NCBI RefSeq assembly: GCF_037176765.1
Contig: NC_090034.1
Location: forward strand, 91,934,500-91,998,499
From: Anolis sagrei
Lineage: Eukaryota; Chordata; Lepidosauria; Squamata; Anolidae
Direction of reading: 5' to 3'
Length of the DNA stretch: 64,000 nucleotides
Shown here: one piece after another, positions 1 through 10,867 of the stretch
Numbering within the stretch: position 1 is the stretch's first letter
How the letters are laid out: every line of letters begins with the position of its first letter
The notes under the pieces: generated by a model
Databases searched by the model: none
The model's input: only the letters and a program-made list of their open reading frames with translations
Told to the model about the DNA's origin: nothing
Program-made: the position numbers and the translations under genes

Positions 1-195
1 TAGTCACTTTCATTCTGTCCAAAACTCTGCCCCCAATAGTAGTTGTAAAGACTTGGGAAAGCAGCAACCACCATTAGACAGGAGGAGGAGGAGGAGGAAA
101 CCAGTAGAGATGTGAGGACTACTTCCAGCAACTTTACAATTCTCTAAGTAGAGGGAAAAGGAATCTTGGCCATCATCTTTCACCTCTCTCTACAA

Positions 196-1097
196 TAGTG
201 ATTCTCAATCTTTCAAATCCGTGACCCCTTAATACATGTTGTGGTGACCCTCAACCATAAAATTATTTCTGTTGCTACTTCACAACTCTAATTTTGCTAC
301 TGTTATTAATCATAATGTAAATATCTGATATAGAGAATGTATTTTCATTCACTGGACGAAATTTTGTGGGATTTATAACTCACCTACAATCAAAGAGCAT
401 TCTGAACTCCACCAACGATGGAATTAAACCAAACTTGGCACACAGAACTTCCTTGACCAACAGAAAATACTGGAAGAGTTGGGTGGACATTGTTTTTGAG
501 TTTTGGAGTAGTTGTTGACCTACATCCAGTGAGCACTGTGGTCTCAAACAATGATGGACCTGGACCAAACTTGGCATGAATCCTCAATATGCCCAAATGT
601 GAACACTGGTGAAGTTTGGGGAAAATAGACCTTGACGGTTGGGAATTGTAGTTGCTGGGATTTATAGTTCACCTACAATCAAAGAGCATTCTTAACTCTA
701 CCAATGATGGAATTGAACCAGACTTCCCACACAGAATCCCATGACCAACAGAAAATACTGGAGGGGTTTGGGTTAGGAATCAACAGTGATTTAGGGGAGG
801 GCACGTCTGCTCTCCCTTTCCCACTTGGAGTCTCAGAAACACCCCCCCTCCCCTTAGCTGAGAGGCTAGATGAAAGGCCAGCCAATCACAATATGAGGAG
901 GGCTTTTGGTGGGAAGATTCGCCTTCTGTTTCCAAAAAGGAAGAGAAGGATAGGTGAAGAGATCTCCAACCTTCTCTGACAAAGGGGTTCCTAAGACCAT
1001 CAGAAATATGGGTTTTCTGATGGTCTTTGGTTACCCCTCTGAAACCCCCCTCGCAACCCCCTCCCCCAGGTCCCATCCCCCAGGTTGAGAAACACTG
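196..1097 (+). mobile_element. SPIN-like non-autonomous hAT element
   Basis: The left end resembles CAGTGTTTCTCAACC followed by the SPIN-type 'tgttgtggtgaccc...caaccataaaattatt' block. The right end is '...caggttgagaaacactg'. The flanks ctctacaa and ctctagag look like a decayed 8-bp target duplication. Internal ORFs are fortuitous. Confidence 0.75.
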
Positions 1098-1105
1098 CTC
1101 TAGAG

Positions 1106-1580
1106 AGGGCTATAGTGTGGAAGGAAAGCAGTCCTCACAGCTTCATTGTACCCACCACCCTACTTCTTCCTCACTGACATTTTTAACTGCCCCCTTCTTC
1201 TCAGCTGGGATTGGAAGATACTGGGGAAGAGAGAAGTCTGGAGCTCCATACATAGATACAAGTTCTTGATCCACAAGAGCAGACTCCAAAGAACCAGAAT
1301 TACATTGCTGAAACACAAAACGCAAACTCCTCATTTCCATTAATGGTTAGGAAAATGTTCAGGGGGTGGTCTTCTTTGGATTCACATCTTCTACAGATGT
1401 TTCTCACCTGTCTCAGGAAATCAAATGTTGAATCCCAGAATCTCTGGGACTTTTTCTGTGATCCAGATGGGAATCAAAAGGCTAAAGAAAGGGCAGAGAT
1501 ACAGAAATAAGATTAGAAAGGAAGTTTAAGATAAGATATTTTGGTGGGATGGATGAGAAACGGGTTTTTTAAAAAAAACA
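1106..1580. other. No recognised feature
   Basis: Unique-looking sequence between a hAT element and a Penelope fragment. Short frames only, with no splice-site logic found. Confidence 0.5.
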
Positions 1581-1584
1581 TGCA

Positions 1585-1778
1585 GTTGTATTGTTGAAGG
1601 CTTTCGTGGCTGGAATAACTGGGTTGTTGTTGGTTTTTCAGGCTGCATGGCCATGTTCTAAAAACATTATCTCCTGACATTTTGCCTGCATCTCTGGCAG
1701 ACATCCTCAGAGGTTGTGAGGTGTGTTGGAAATGCTTCTATAACATGGCCATGCCGTCTAAAAACCCTACAACAACCC
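1585..1778. mobile_element. Penelope-like element terminal fragment
   Basis: 'gaaggctttcgtggctggaa' to 'aacatggccatgccgtc' is the family's end, with inverted parts. A second palindromic piece lies at 1925-2090. Confidence 0.6.
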
Positions 1779-1924
1779 AGTTTCATGCAGTTGTTTTCTA
1801 GTGTCAAAATATTTTAAAAAAATCTTTTGGGGTTGAAATATTGTTTTTTGCTTCATTCTGGTAAGTTGTTTAATACAACCATCTAGCAAATGTAAATCCC
1901 AACAAAATGCAAAGTTAATTGTTA

Positions 1925-2090
1925 ATGTTGTTTTTTAAGCTGTATGGCCATGTTCTAGAAGCAGTCTCTCCTGACATTTCACCTGCATCTATGAGAGGCA
2001 TTCTTGGAGATTGTGCCTGCCATAGATGCAGGCAAAACGTCTGGAGAGAATGGTTCTAGAACATGGTCATACAGCCCGAAATAGCACAAT
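1925..2090. mobile_element. Penelope-like terminal palindrome
   Basis: 'gctgtatggccatgttctag' at the left pairs with 'ctagaacatggtcatacagc' at the right. Confidence 0.65.
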
Positions 2091-2099
2091 TGAGAATCT

Positions 2100-2740
2100 A
2101 ACTGTATGCTTTCCTTTGCTAGACAGATGGTCCCCAATGCTTCTCAAGGTCCTTATAATGAGGCTCTGTTAGAAAGTATTGTTTGGAGCATGAATGCTGA
2201 CGATCCCAAGCATGCCATTCCAAATACAAAAGCACCTATTCCCCAAAAGGTCATTGATCACACCCTTCCTTGGAAGAAGCGACAGTTTATTTCAATGCCC
2301 TCCTTCCATTCTTTGATCAGGTTTCAGTTCATATCCCACAAGTCTAACTAAACAATGCTGGGTTCACTCCTGCTCATTTGTTTATTTTTGCTTCAAGATT
2401 CTGTAAAAAAGAAGTCATAAAACAAGTTTTGCAGAAGCCATGTGCATTCTTTTCAACAGAGACTTCACTATGCTTGCCAGTTTTTTTAATGATGTCCACC
2501 TAGCCTGCTTGTTATTTCCTGGTTCACCCTCGTTCAACCTCTTTGGATTGTAGTTTAGGGAGAGGGCTTGAATATTCTCAGCCAGAGGGGTCCTGGCCCT
2601 CACTAAACTACAAACCTCGGAATTCTGCAGGAGGTAACTGCAGGATTTAAAGCAAGATGCCAACTCTATACCAACCCTTTAAAGTGTAGTTTGATGATGC
2701 ACAGTTGTTTCAAATGAAAACAGATTTTCTCCATCTTGTG
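2100..2740. other. No recognised gene; start of duplicated 5' flank
   Basis: About 2690-2750 ('cagattttctccatcttgtg') reappears near 27515, so part belongs to the galectin duplication unit. The 81-residue frame at 2106-2351 has no visible support as a gene. Confidence 0.5.
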
Positions 2741-2750
2741 AATTCTAAAC

Positions 2751-3608
2751 ATGCTTCCTATCATCTTCAGAAAGTGGGTTTTGCAATGCAATGAGAGAAA
2801 TACGTTTGTTAGGAATCAGCCTGAGTTTGTGTTTCAGGATCATGATGTGGGAAATGATGAGGGAAATGATGAGAGAAATGATGGTGCCAAGGCTGAGGTA
2901 CAAGATGGAGATGGTTTGGTCAATGATTTTCATGCAGACAATGACAGAAAGGCCCCAGTGCAAAGGGCAGTTTCTCATGAGAATATTGCTGCTGGGCCTA
3001 GCAATGATGGTTCACTCCCTCTCTCTCTGAGCTCTCAAGATTTGGGTTTGGAAAACAATCTGACACCTGGGAATTTTAATGAGCAGCCAGATAGGGAGCT
3101 GAAAAATAGGTGGCTGGAGATTAGCCAGGATCGACAGCAAACTCAGTGTTTACGTCGCTCTGAAAGGCTTCGCCTGATAAGGGGTAAATGTGGGGAAAGC
3201 GAAACCAATTTCTGAGTTTTGGGATATAAGGTTTGCCTCAAGGGAAAACCTGTTAGATCAGGCATCATTTGGAAATCAAGTTCATGTGCCATGAAAATTC
3301 TGTTCAAGGGGTCTTGTTCTTGTGGAGTTTTTTTTTTAGCTTTTTGGGTTGTCTTTGCATTCTGTTGATTCCTGTCTGGATAATTGCTGTCTTGGATTGC
3401 TGTTATATCTGGTGTGGACATTGCTTTGTGTTACTACCTGTGTTACTACCTGTTATGGACATATTACTTTTTGGAACTTTCTTAATTTCTTACAAGCATT
3501 TTTTTTTCTTCTGGCTATTTACTAAACTTCAATAAAAGAAGATTTGTTTCTTCACTCTTCGTGTGGTGTGTTTTAAAGTCGGAAGGCTTTTTCCTGACCT
3601 GCAGTGCA
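2751..3608 (+). mobile_element. LTR retrotransposon fossil: polyprotein end and 3' LTR
   Basis: The first part (to about 3215) reads as the acidic carboxy end of a retroelement polyprotein with a basic LRRSERLRL motif. An LTR-like stretch follows, with an AATAAA signal near 3531 and a GC-richer end near 3600. No 5' part is present. It is a broken fossil. The family is not settled, with Gypsy-like the most likely, and the age is moderate. Confidence 0.5.
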
Positions 3609-3669
3609 ACAACGTCTTAGCCACGTGTTAGTGGGGGATATGATCCATCCTGCTTTTTCGCAAAGGAAT

Positions 3670-3926
3670 ACCGTATATATACTCAGGAACAAAACAAGTT
3701 TTTCAGCCCTTTTTTAGGCTTAAAAAGCCCCCCTCGGCTTATATTCGAGTCAAAGTTATTTATTATTTTACTCTGTTGTTGTTATTAGTATTATTATTAC
3801 ATTTATTATTTTACCCTATTTATTACAATTATTATTACGTATACATTGTTTTACTCTATTATTATAATTTTATTACATTTATTATTTTCTCTATTTATTC
3901 TTGTTATTACATGTATTATTTTTCTC

Positions 3927-3960
<34 letters not shown>

Positions 3961-4337
3961 ATTTATTATTTTACTATTATTATTATTATTATTGCATTTC
4001 AATTATTTTACTCTATTACTATTTTTATTACATTTATTACTACTGGAAGAATACATAAGCACATTTACATTGAAGAATGTTAGCATAATGGTTTAATCAG
4101 AGTTGGGCAGTCTTATCTTAAATTACAGTTTTCTGTAAATATTCAAAAACATTAAACTACTGAAGCCTCAATTAATATAATTTTATTGGTATCTATTTTT
4201 ATTTTGAAATTTACCAGTAGCTGCTGCATTTCCCACCCTTGGCTTATACTTGAGTCAATACGTTTTCCTAGTTTTTGTGGTAAAATTAAGTGTCCCGATT
4301 TATATTTCGGTTGGCTTATACTCGAGTATATACGATA
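3670..4337. mobile_element. Long MITE with 'cgtatatactcgagtataagcc' type ends
   Basis: The left end reads as 'ataccgtatatatactcagg' and the right end 'cttatactcgagtatatacg' is its inverted partner. The interior has 'tcggcttatattcgagtc' and a TTA-rich expansion (3773-4030). The TA-rich borders suggest Tc1/mariner, but that is not certain. Confidence 0.65.
3773..4030. repeat. TTA/ATT-rich microsatellite
   Basis: Long (TTA)n tracts. The Leu/Tyr/Ile-rich frames across it are repeat translations, not genes. Confidence 0.9.
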
Positions 4338-4640
4338 AGTTAACCCTTTCTTCCCTTGATCATACAATTGCTCTCTTTCTCTTGCAGATGAAAAACGGAA
4401 TGCTTTCTCCCTTCAGCGTCCCAATCATTTCCCCTTTTCTTTGGTTTTTTAATACAAAGGAACTGTGATCGCTGTCCCTTGCAACAAACTATTTTCCTGT
4501 TAAGTAAATCCTTCCTTTTCTTTGAAGGCAAGAACATTTTGCAGAAATTTTCACTCATACATGAATTCACCTCATTACAAAAGCTAGAAAGCTTTAAAGT
4601 ATAGCTTTCTCTTTTCAAAAAAGCATAACATTAAAAGTTT

Positions 4641-5385
4641 ATAAATCAACCCCCTCCCCCAACCCCACCAGTATTCAAATTTGAGTGTATTGGGTATTTG
4701 TGCCAAATATGGTCCAGATCCATAGTCATTTGGGTTCACAGTGCTCTCCAGAGGTAGGTGAACTACATCTCCCCTAAATCACTGTCAGTTCCTCTTAAAT
4801 CACTCCAATATTTTCTGTTGGTCATGGCGGTTCTGTGTGAGAGGTTTGGCCAAATTCTATCATTGGTGGGGTTCAAGGGAATCTTTGATTGTAGGTGAAC
4901 TATAAATCTCAGAAACTACAACTCCCAAATGACAATATATATTTTCCCCAAACTCCACCAGTGTTCATATTTGGGCATATTGAGTGCTTGTGCCAAGTTT
5001 GGTCCAGATCCATCATTGTTTGAGTCCACAGTGCCCTCTGGATATAAGTGAACTACAACTCACAAACTCATGGTCAATGCCCACCAAACCCTTCCACTGT
5101 TTTTTGTTGGTCATGGGAGTTCTGTGTGCTAAGTTTGGTTCAATTCCTTCATTGGTGGACTTCTGGATGCTCTTTGATCATAGGTGAACTATAAATCCCA
5201 GAAACTACAACTCCCAAATGACAAAATAAATATCCTTCAACCTCACCAGTATTCAATTTTGTGGATATCAGGTATTTGTGCCAAATTTGGTCCAGTGAAT
5301 GAAAATACAATACGATTCATAACAGTAGCAAAACTACAGTTATGAAGTAGCAACGAAAATAATTTTATGGAATTCTCAGGTCAAT
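4641..5385 (-). mobile_element. Truncated SPIN-like hAT element
   Basis: The reverse complement matches the internal 'ccaaatttggcacaaatacc...gggatttatagttcacc' core, ending near 'aataattttatgg'. The terminal repeats are missing. Confidence 0.65.
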
Positions 5386-5832
5386 GTAACAAAAAATCCA
5401 ACAATGTCTAACTCTGCTTCAAAGCATTAATTGCAACTGCATTTTTTATTAAGGAAATGCCTTCTTTTTTTGGCAGAACATTTAGGCAGCTGATTTAAGA
5501 TTTCCAAAGAAGTCCAGTGGAGCTCAAAGACACCTCCCCATACCTCTTCTTGTGAAGAGAAAAATCAACCTGAGTTATTTCTGGGGCACTTTGGGTGAAG
5601 GTGGTGGGAAGAGAAGCACTAACTAAAATGAACAAAACATATAGGATTTTTTTAAAAGGTAGGTCTTTGTGTGTTCAAACCTGATAGAAGTACATCAAAT
5701 TGTATCTGGTAGAGGGGAAATGGATATAGGTTTTCTACTCTTTTGGGACTTTATTGTGTGAACATACTATTTTGCAATTCCAGCTTTCAAAAGCAAACAA
5801 ACAACAAATGAAGAATATACGAGGGATATCCA

Positions 5833-6768
5833 GAAACCCAAAAACGGCTAGATTAATTGCCACTAAATTTGGCCAAAAGACACCTACTAACCCAAAGGGG
5901 GGCCATCACTCAAAAATTGGTATTGTCATTTGGGAGTTGTAGTTGCTGAGATTTATAGTTCCCCTACAATCAAAGAGCATTCTGAACTCCACCAACGATA
6001 GAATTGAATCAAACGTGGCACACAGGATTCCCACGGCCAACAGAAAACACTAAAAGGGTTTGGTGGGCATTGACCTTGAGTTCTGGAGTTGTAGTCCACC
6101 TACATCCAGAGAGCACTGTGGACTCAAACAATGAAGTATCTAGACCAAACTTGGCACCAATACTCCATATTCCCAAATATGAACACAAATGGAGTTTTGG
6201 GAAACATACCTTGACATTTGGGAGTTGTAGTTGCTAGGATTTCTAGTTCACTTACAATCAAAGAGCATTCTGAACCCCACCAATGATAGAATTGGGCCAA
6301 AACTCTCACACAGAATTCCCATGACCAACAGAAAATAATGTGTTTTCTGATGGTCTTTAGTGGCCTGTCTGTCACCCGCTCACAACCCCCGCTCCAGGGG
6401 TCCTGACCCCCAGGTGGAGAAATGCTGCCTTAAGGTCATCCAGTCCAACTCCCTTCACCAGGGCAAGAAGAAATGATCAAAGCTCTCCTGACAAAGAGCC
6501 ATCCAACCATAGATATAGATAGATAGATATGATTTACACACAGAGAGATATAGTATCATAGATTGAAAGGGACCTCTAAAAAAGGACAATTATATTTTGC
6601 ATGTTCCAGAGTAGGCAAACCAGATAATCTCCACATCAACACTAACAAAGAAACAAGAAATACTGTTTACCTACAAGCATCAAGAAATTAATATATTAGA
6701 AACCAACACTTTCTCATTACTTTATTTTCCAGATTGGGCCACAGCAACGCATGGCAGGAGACGACTAG
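5833..6768 (+). mobile_element. Helitron, 5' end degraded, carrying a SPIN-like 3' end
   Basis: The 3' terminus '...gccacagcaacgcatggcagg' ends at CTAG (6765-6768). The body shares 'gccactaaatttggccaaaa' with the Helitron at 61944. At about 6340-6425 it also holds the hAT-type right end 'ccaggtggagaaatgctg'. Confidence 0.65.
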
Positions 6769-6949
6769 TATTTTAATAAAACTTATATAGGTATAACATT
6801 ATTTTTCCATGTAATCACCATTCAGTTCAAATTTGAGTTTTTGATGCCTGTGTTATAGAAGTCTCCCTCCTCCTTTTTCAGCCAGTTCATCACTTTATTT
6901 TCACCTCCTCCTCGTCGGAATAGTCTTTCCCACTTTTCCTTCAATTTAG

Positions 6950-7195
6950 TTTTTTTGTTTGTTTCAAGTTAGGAGTGACTTGGGAAAGTGCAAGTGGCCT
7001 CTGGTGTGAGAGAATTGCCCTGGATGTTTTGATGTTTTACCATCCTTGTGGGAGGATTATCTCATGTCCCTATATGGGGAGCTGGAGCTGACAGAGGGAG
7101 CTCAACCTGCTCTCCCGGATTTGAACTGCTGACCTATTGATCATCAGTCCTGCTGGCACAGGGGTTTAACCCACTGCGCCATCAGGGGCTTCCTT
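6950..7195 (-). mobile_element. tRNA-derived SINE (family 1)
   Basis: The reverse complement starts with a tRNA-like head ('gatggcgcagtgggttaaac', B-box near 7115-7125) followed by 'ctccagctccccatataggg' and 'ccagaggccacttgcac'. Other copies are at 22445-22715 and 35815-35895. Confidence 0.75.
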
Positions 7196-7589
7196 CAATT
7201 TAGTGTACAGATGATAGTCACTGGGTGTGAGATCGGGGCTGTGAGAGGGGTGGCTTAAAACATCCTAACCAAATGAAGTCAACAACTCTTGTGTTGCATG
7301 AGTGGTGTGCGGACACACATTGTCATGAAAGAGACAGACAGAAGGGAAATGGACTGAGGATGCTCATCTCTATCCTTCACCACAACACCAATTGATGAGC
7401 TACTGATCACTGGCACTGCTTGTTCGCTTCTGCTGGATTCCTGCTACACGGCAGTGATACCAATTTTCCCTGTGAAAATTGCCCGCAAGAGCTACGTGCC
7501 TTATAACCTTACTTTACAGATGAACCTCTTAATTATAAAATCTATATCTATATTTATATCTATATCACCTAATAAAAGTGAAAATATGT

Positions 7590-8325
7590 ATCTGTGTATG
7601 TGGCTGGGGTTCCCACTTCCACAGGCAGGCCTCCGCTACCACAAACAGCTTTAACCCACAATGCCGAGGACCCACCTGTCCTCCCAATCCTGCTATATGC
7701 TTGCGAAACGTGGACTGTCTACAGACATCACATGCAACTCCTGGAACGATTCCATCAGTGCTACCTCTGGAAAATCCTGCAAATCTCTTGGGAAAACAGG
7801 TGGACAAACGTCAGCGTGCTGGAAGAAGCAAAGACCACCAGCATTAAAGCAATGGTCCCCCACCATCAACTCCGCTGGACCGGCCACGTTGTCTGGATGC
7901 CCGACCACCATCTCCCAAAGCAGTTGCTCTACCCCGAACTCAAGAACAGAAACCAGAATGTTGGTGGGCAGGAAAAGAGATGTAAAGATGGGCTCAAAAC
8001 CAACCTTTAAAACTCTGGCATAGACACTGAGAACTGGGAAGCCCTGGCCCTTGAGCGCTCCAGCTGGAGGTCGGCTGTGACCAGCAGTGCTTCAGAATTT
8101 GAAGAGGCATGAATGGAGAGTGAAAGAGAGAAACGTGCCAAGAGGAAGGCGCATCAAGCCGACCGAGACCACCTTCCACCTGGAAACCAATCCCCTCACT
8201 GCGGGAGAAGATGCAGGTCAAGAATAGGGCTCCACAGTCACCTACGGACCCACCAGAACACTGATCCTGGAAGACTATCCTACTCGGCCAATGAGGGATC
8301 GCCTAAGTAAGTAAGTAAGTGAGGA
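7590..8325 (+). mobile_element. Non-LTR retrotransposon 3' end with C-terminal C2H2 finger
   Basis: Contains ACETWTVYRHHMQLLERFHQ, LRWTGHVVWMPDHHLPKQLLY, then a CxHC...HLRTH finger (about 8190-8250), ending in a TAAG/GTAA microsatellite (8307-8322). The clade was not settled (not BovB, CR1 or L2). It is frame-broken. Confidence 0.65.
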
Positions 8326-8639
8326 CCCACCAAAAGCCCTCCCCTCCAATAACATTTCAGGTTAAAGCGAGCACTGCAACATGTAGCCCAACCTTTGTCA
8401 GTGTCCCCCCCCCTCCAAATTTCATACTGCCCACCACCCAAGAATGCTTTCATTTGGGGATAATTTCATCCTAGAATTTACATGTTTCCTCCACCACAGA
8501 CTTCCTAGTGTTCCTTACTCTCTCAATTGGTGTAGAATTTGCATGATCCCACAAACCGCCTCTCCATTAACCCTTTCCTACTCTTTTCAATTCTGTCTAC
8601 ACAACAAACAGAGAAGAACTAATGACCAAAATTACTGGA

Positions 8640-9149
8640 GAGGTTTGGGGAAAATTAACCTTGATTTATAGGAATTATAGTTTACCTACATCCAGAGAGC
8701 AGTGTGAAAGCAAACAACAATGGATCTGCACCAAACGAGGCATGTATACCCAATATGCCAAAATTTGTATACTGGTGGGTTTTGGGAGGGGGAGGAATTG
8801 GACTTTTTTAGTTGTAGGTACTGGGATTTATAGTTCACCTACAATCAAAGAGCACTCTGCATCCCATCGATGATGGACCTGAACCTAATTTGGAATACAG
8901 AACCCCGATGGACAACTGAACATACTGGAGGGATTTCACGGGACTGACCCAACATGGTGGGAGCTGTAATTCATCCTGCAGCTGGAGAGCATACTGAACT
9001 CCACCGATGCTGCATCTACAGCAAACTTGCCTAACATGACAAACTTTAAGTATTGATGGAGTTTCTGGGAGTTTATCTGGCATGATATGAGTTGTAGTAC
9101 ACCCATAACTTCTTCTAATGACCTGGGCAATACCAAGTACCCAAGCTAG
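8640..9149 (+). mobile_element. Helitron 3' portion
   Basis: Ends '...taccaagtacccaagCTAG' at 9149, the same type of end as 38071. The body shows the 'ttatagttcacctacaatc' core. Confidence 0.6.
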
Positions 9150-9599
9150 TATAAAATAAAAGGAAAATGAACAGCAAGTGAGAAGTAGGAAGGGAGAGAA
9201 TCCCACCCCTGATGTTGCTGCTGGCATGCTGGGATAGAAGTGGAAAGGACCCATTGCACCAAGGAAGGTGACGGGAATGTTATGGGATTGGCAACTATTA
9301 ATAGGTTTTACCAGCCAATAGTGAGGGATGGGACAATCACAGGGAGGAGACAGACTATCAGAGAGATGCACATGGTGTTCTGCGATATGTAACAGCCATG
9401 CTTTGGTGATGGTCCAGATTCAATGCCAGTTTGCCTGTTTCATGCAGTAAAGTCCTCAGTCTCACACCAGAATGTAGGGCCATTCTGTGAAGATGAATGA
9501 GAGGAACATCAGACCAGACAAAATTAACCATGTCTCCACACAACACATTATTTAGTGATGGAATCTGCTACTGCTAACTTCTGACTGTAAGATGGGGTG

Positions 9600-10497
9600 A
9601 GGGCGGTTCCACACAGGCTGCTATCCCAGGAGAATCTGTGTTTAAAAAACATGGATTTTCATGGGGGCCTGTTTATACATACCCCAGAAAGCATTTATTT
9701 ATTTATTTATTTATTTAATATTTACTGTGCTTATATACCGCTGTTCTCAGCCCGGGGGCGACTCACAGCGGTGTACAACATAGAAAGGACAGGGTGCAAA
9801 TTACAATACACAATCTAAAATCAATCTAGCAATACCAAAAAACATCGTCATCAAAACATCAACAATATCAATAATACAAAAAGCCATTCACGTCGTCTCA
9901 TCATTAAACCACAATCCAGTATCATTTTCACAATCCAGCATGTGCTTTCGGGGGGGGGGGGGGGGGTGTCCAGACATTCTCCCAGGACTAGCTCGGGAGA
10001 ACGCCTGGAGGTTCTACCCCACTCCCCTGAAGCCCCCAGATCCCTTTGAAAGGTAATGAAAACTTACCCGGCCTCCATTACAGGCTTGGAGCAGCTCTTC
10101 CGGTGTGTAGAAATGATACGCTAAGGGCAATTTCCCTCCCCTCCTGCTCTCTTGGTTCATCATTTCTACGCACCGGGAGAGCTGCTCCAAACCTGAAATG
10201 GAGGCCGGGTAAGTTTTCACTACTTTTCAAAAAGGTCTGGGGACTTTAGGGGAGGGGGGTGGGTATTCCCACAGTTCAGGGGTGGGGGTGGGTACTCCCA
10301 CAGTTAACTGGGCTAATTTAGCCCAGTAAACTGTGGGAATGGTGTCTGGACTGTAGTAGTCCAAACACCGAAAGTACTGGGTTTATCCCATGCCTTCCAA
10401 GAAGGCACAAAATAAATCCCCTATCTAATTAGTTCACCACAAACCAATGTTTTCTTGATGTGTGGTGAATTAATTTGGGGCTGTCCACTAGATGTTC
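9600..10497. mobile_element. Foldback DNA transposon upstream of the galectin A promoter
   Basis: Same family as 59466-60170: 'atcccaggagaatctgtgttt', then a palindrome around 10066-10213 ('acccggcctccatta' and 'aaatggaggccgggt'). An L2 tail (9690-9945) interrupts it. It ends where similarity between the two galectin promoters begins. Confidence 0.65.
9690..9945 (-). mobile_element. L2-type LINE 3' end inside a foldback element
   Basis: (ATTT)n at 9691-9716, then 'atataccgctgttctcagcc' and 'gactcacagcggtgtacaac'. Confidence 0.65.
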
Positions 10498-10731
10498 CGG
10501 CTCCCTTTTTGTCTGCTGCCTCATTATCAAAAGTAAGCCAAAAAGAGGTACTTTGCAACTCATTACCAATTTTAAATTGGCTCATAAACTTTCAGCCCTT
10601 CCCTTTGTTTGCACAAGTTCTGACCTTTTCTTTGGAAATTAAAGAGGTGTGTTGACTTTGAAGTTTTCTCGTTTCTTTAGAAAAAGAGCATGATTGACAT
10701 ATTTGGGGTCGGATGAAGGTGCTGTACTCTG

Positions 10732-10787
10732 ATTGGATGACAGCATCTGGACATTTGGACACCCTCCCTTTCAGAGCTGCATATAAG
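10732..10787 (+). promoter_or_regulatory. Galectin A core promoter: CCAAT-like box and TATA box
   Basis: A TATAAG box lies at 10782-10787, about 80 bp before the ATG. An inverted CCAAT motif (ATTGG, 10732-10736) lies 50 bp upstream of it. Galectin B has the same two elements at the same 50-bp spacing, inside a block similar from about 10490 (31190 in B) to the start codon. Transcription probably starts near 10810-10815, which leaves a 5' UTR of about 55 nt. Confidence 0.75.
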
Positions 10788-10867
10788 GTGTCTTCTTCTT
10801 ACTTGTCTCACAAAAGAAAGCAGCTGTAAACAGCACTAGAAGAACTTCCACCACAGTCTTTGAAACC

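Noticed and set aside
704-979. 91-residue + strand frame, and overlapping frames on both strands
   Set aside because: They lie inside a SPIN-like hAT element; similar frames recur wherever the element does.
3776-4096. Hydrophobic Leu/Tyr/Ile-rich frame like a membrane protein
   Set aside because: It is a translation of a TTA/ATT microsatellite within a MITE.
4385-4470. Possible exon after 'ctctttctcttgcag' starting with ATG
   Set aside because: A good acceptor, but the frame is short, has no donor with partner exons, and matches no recognised protein.
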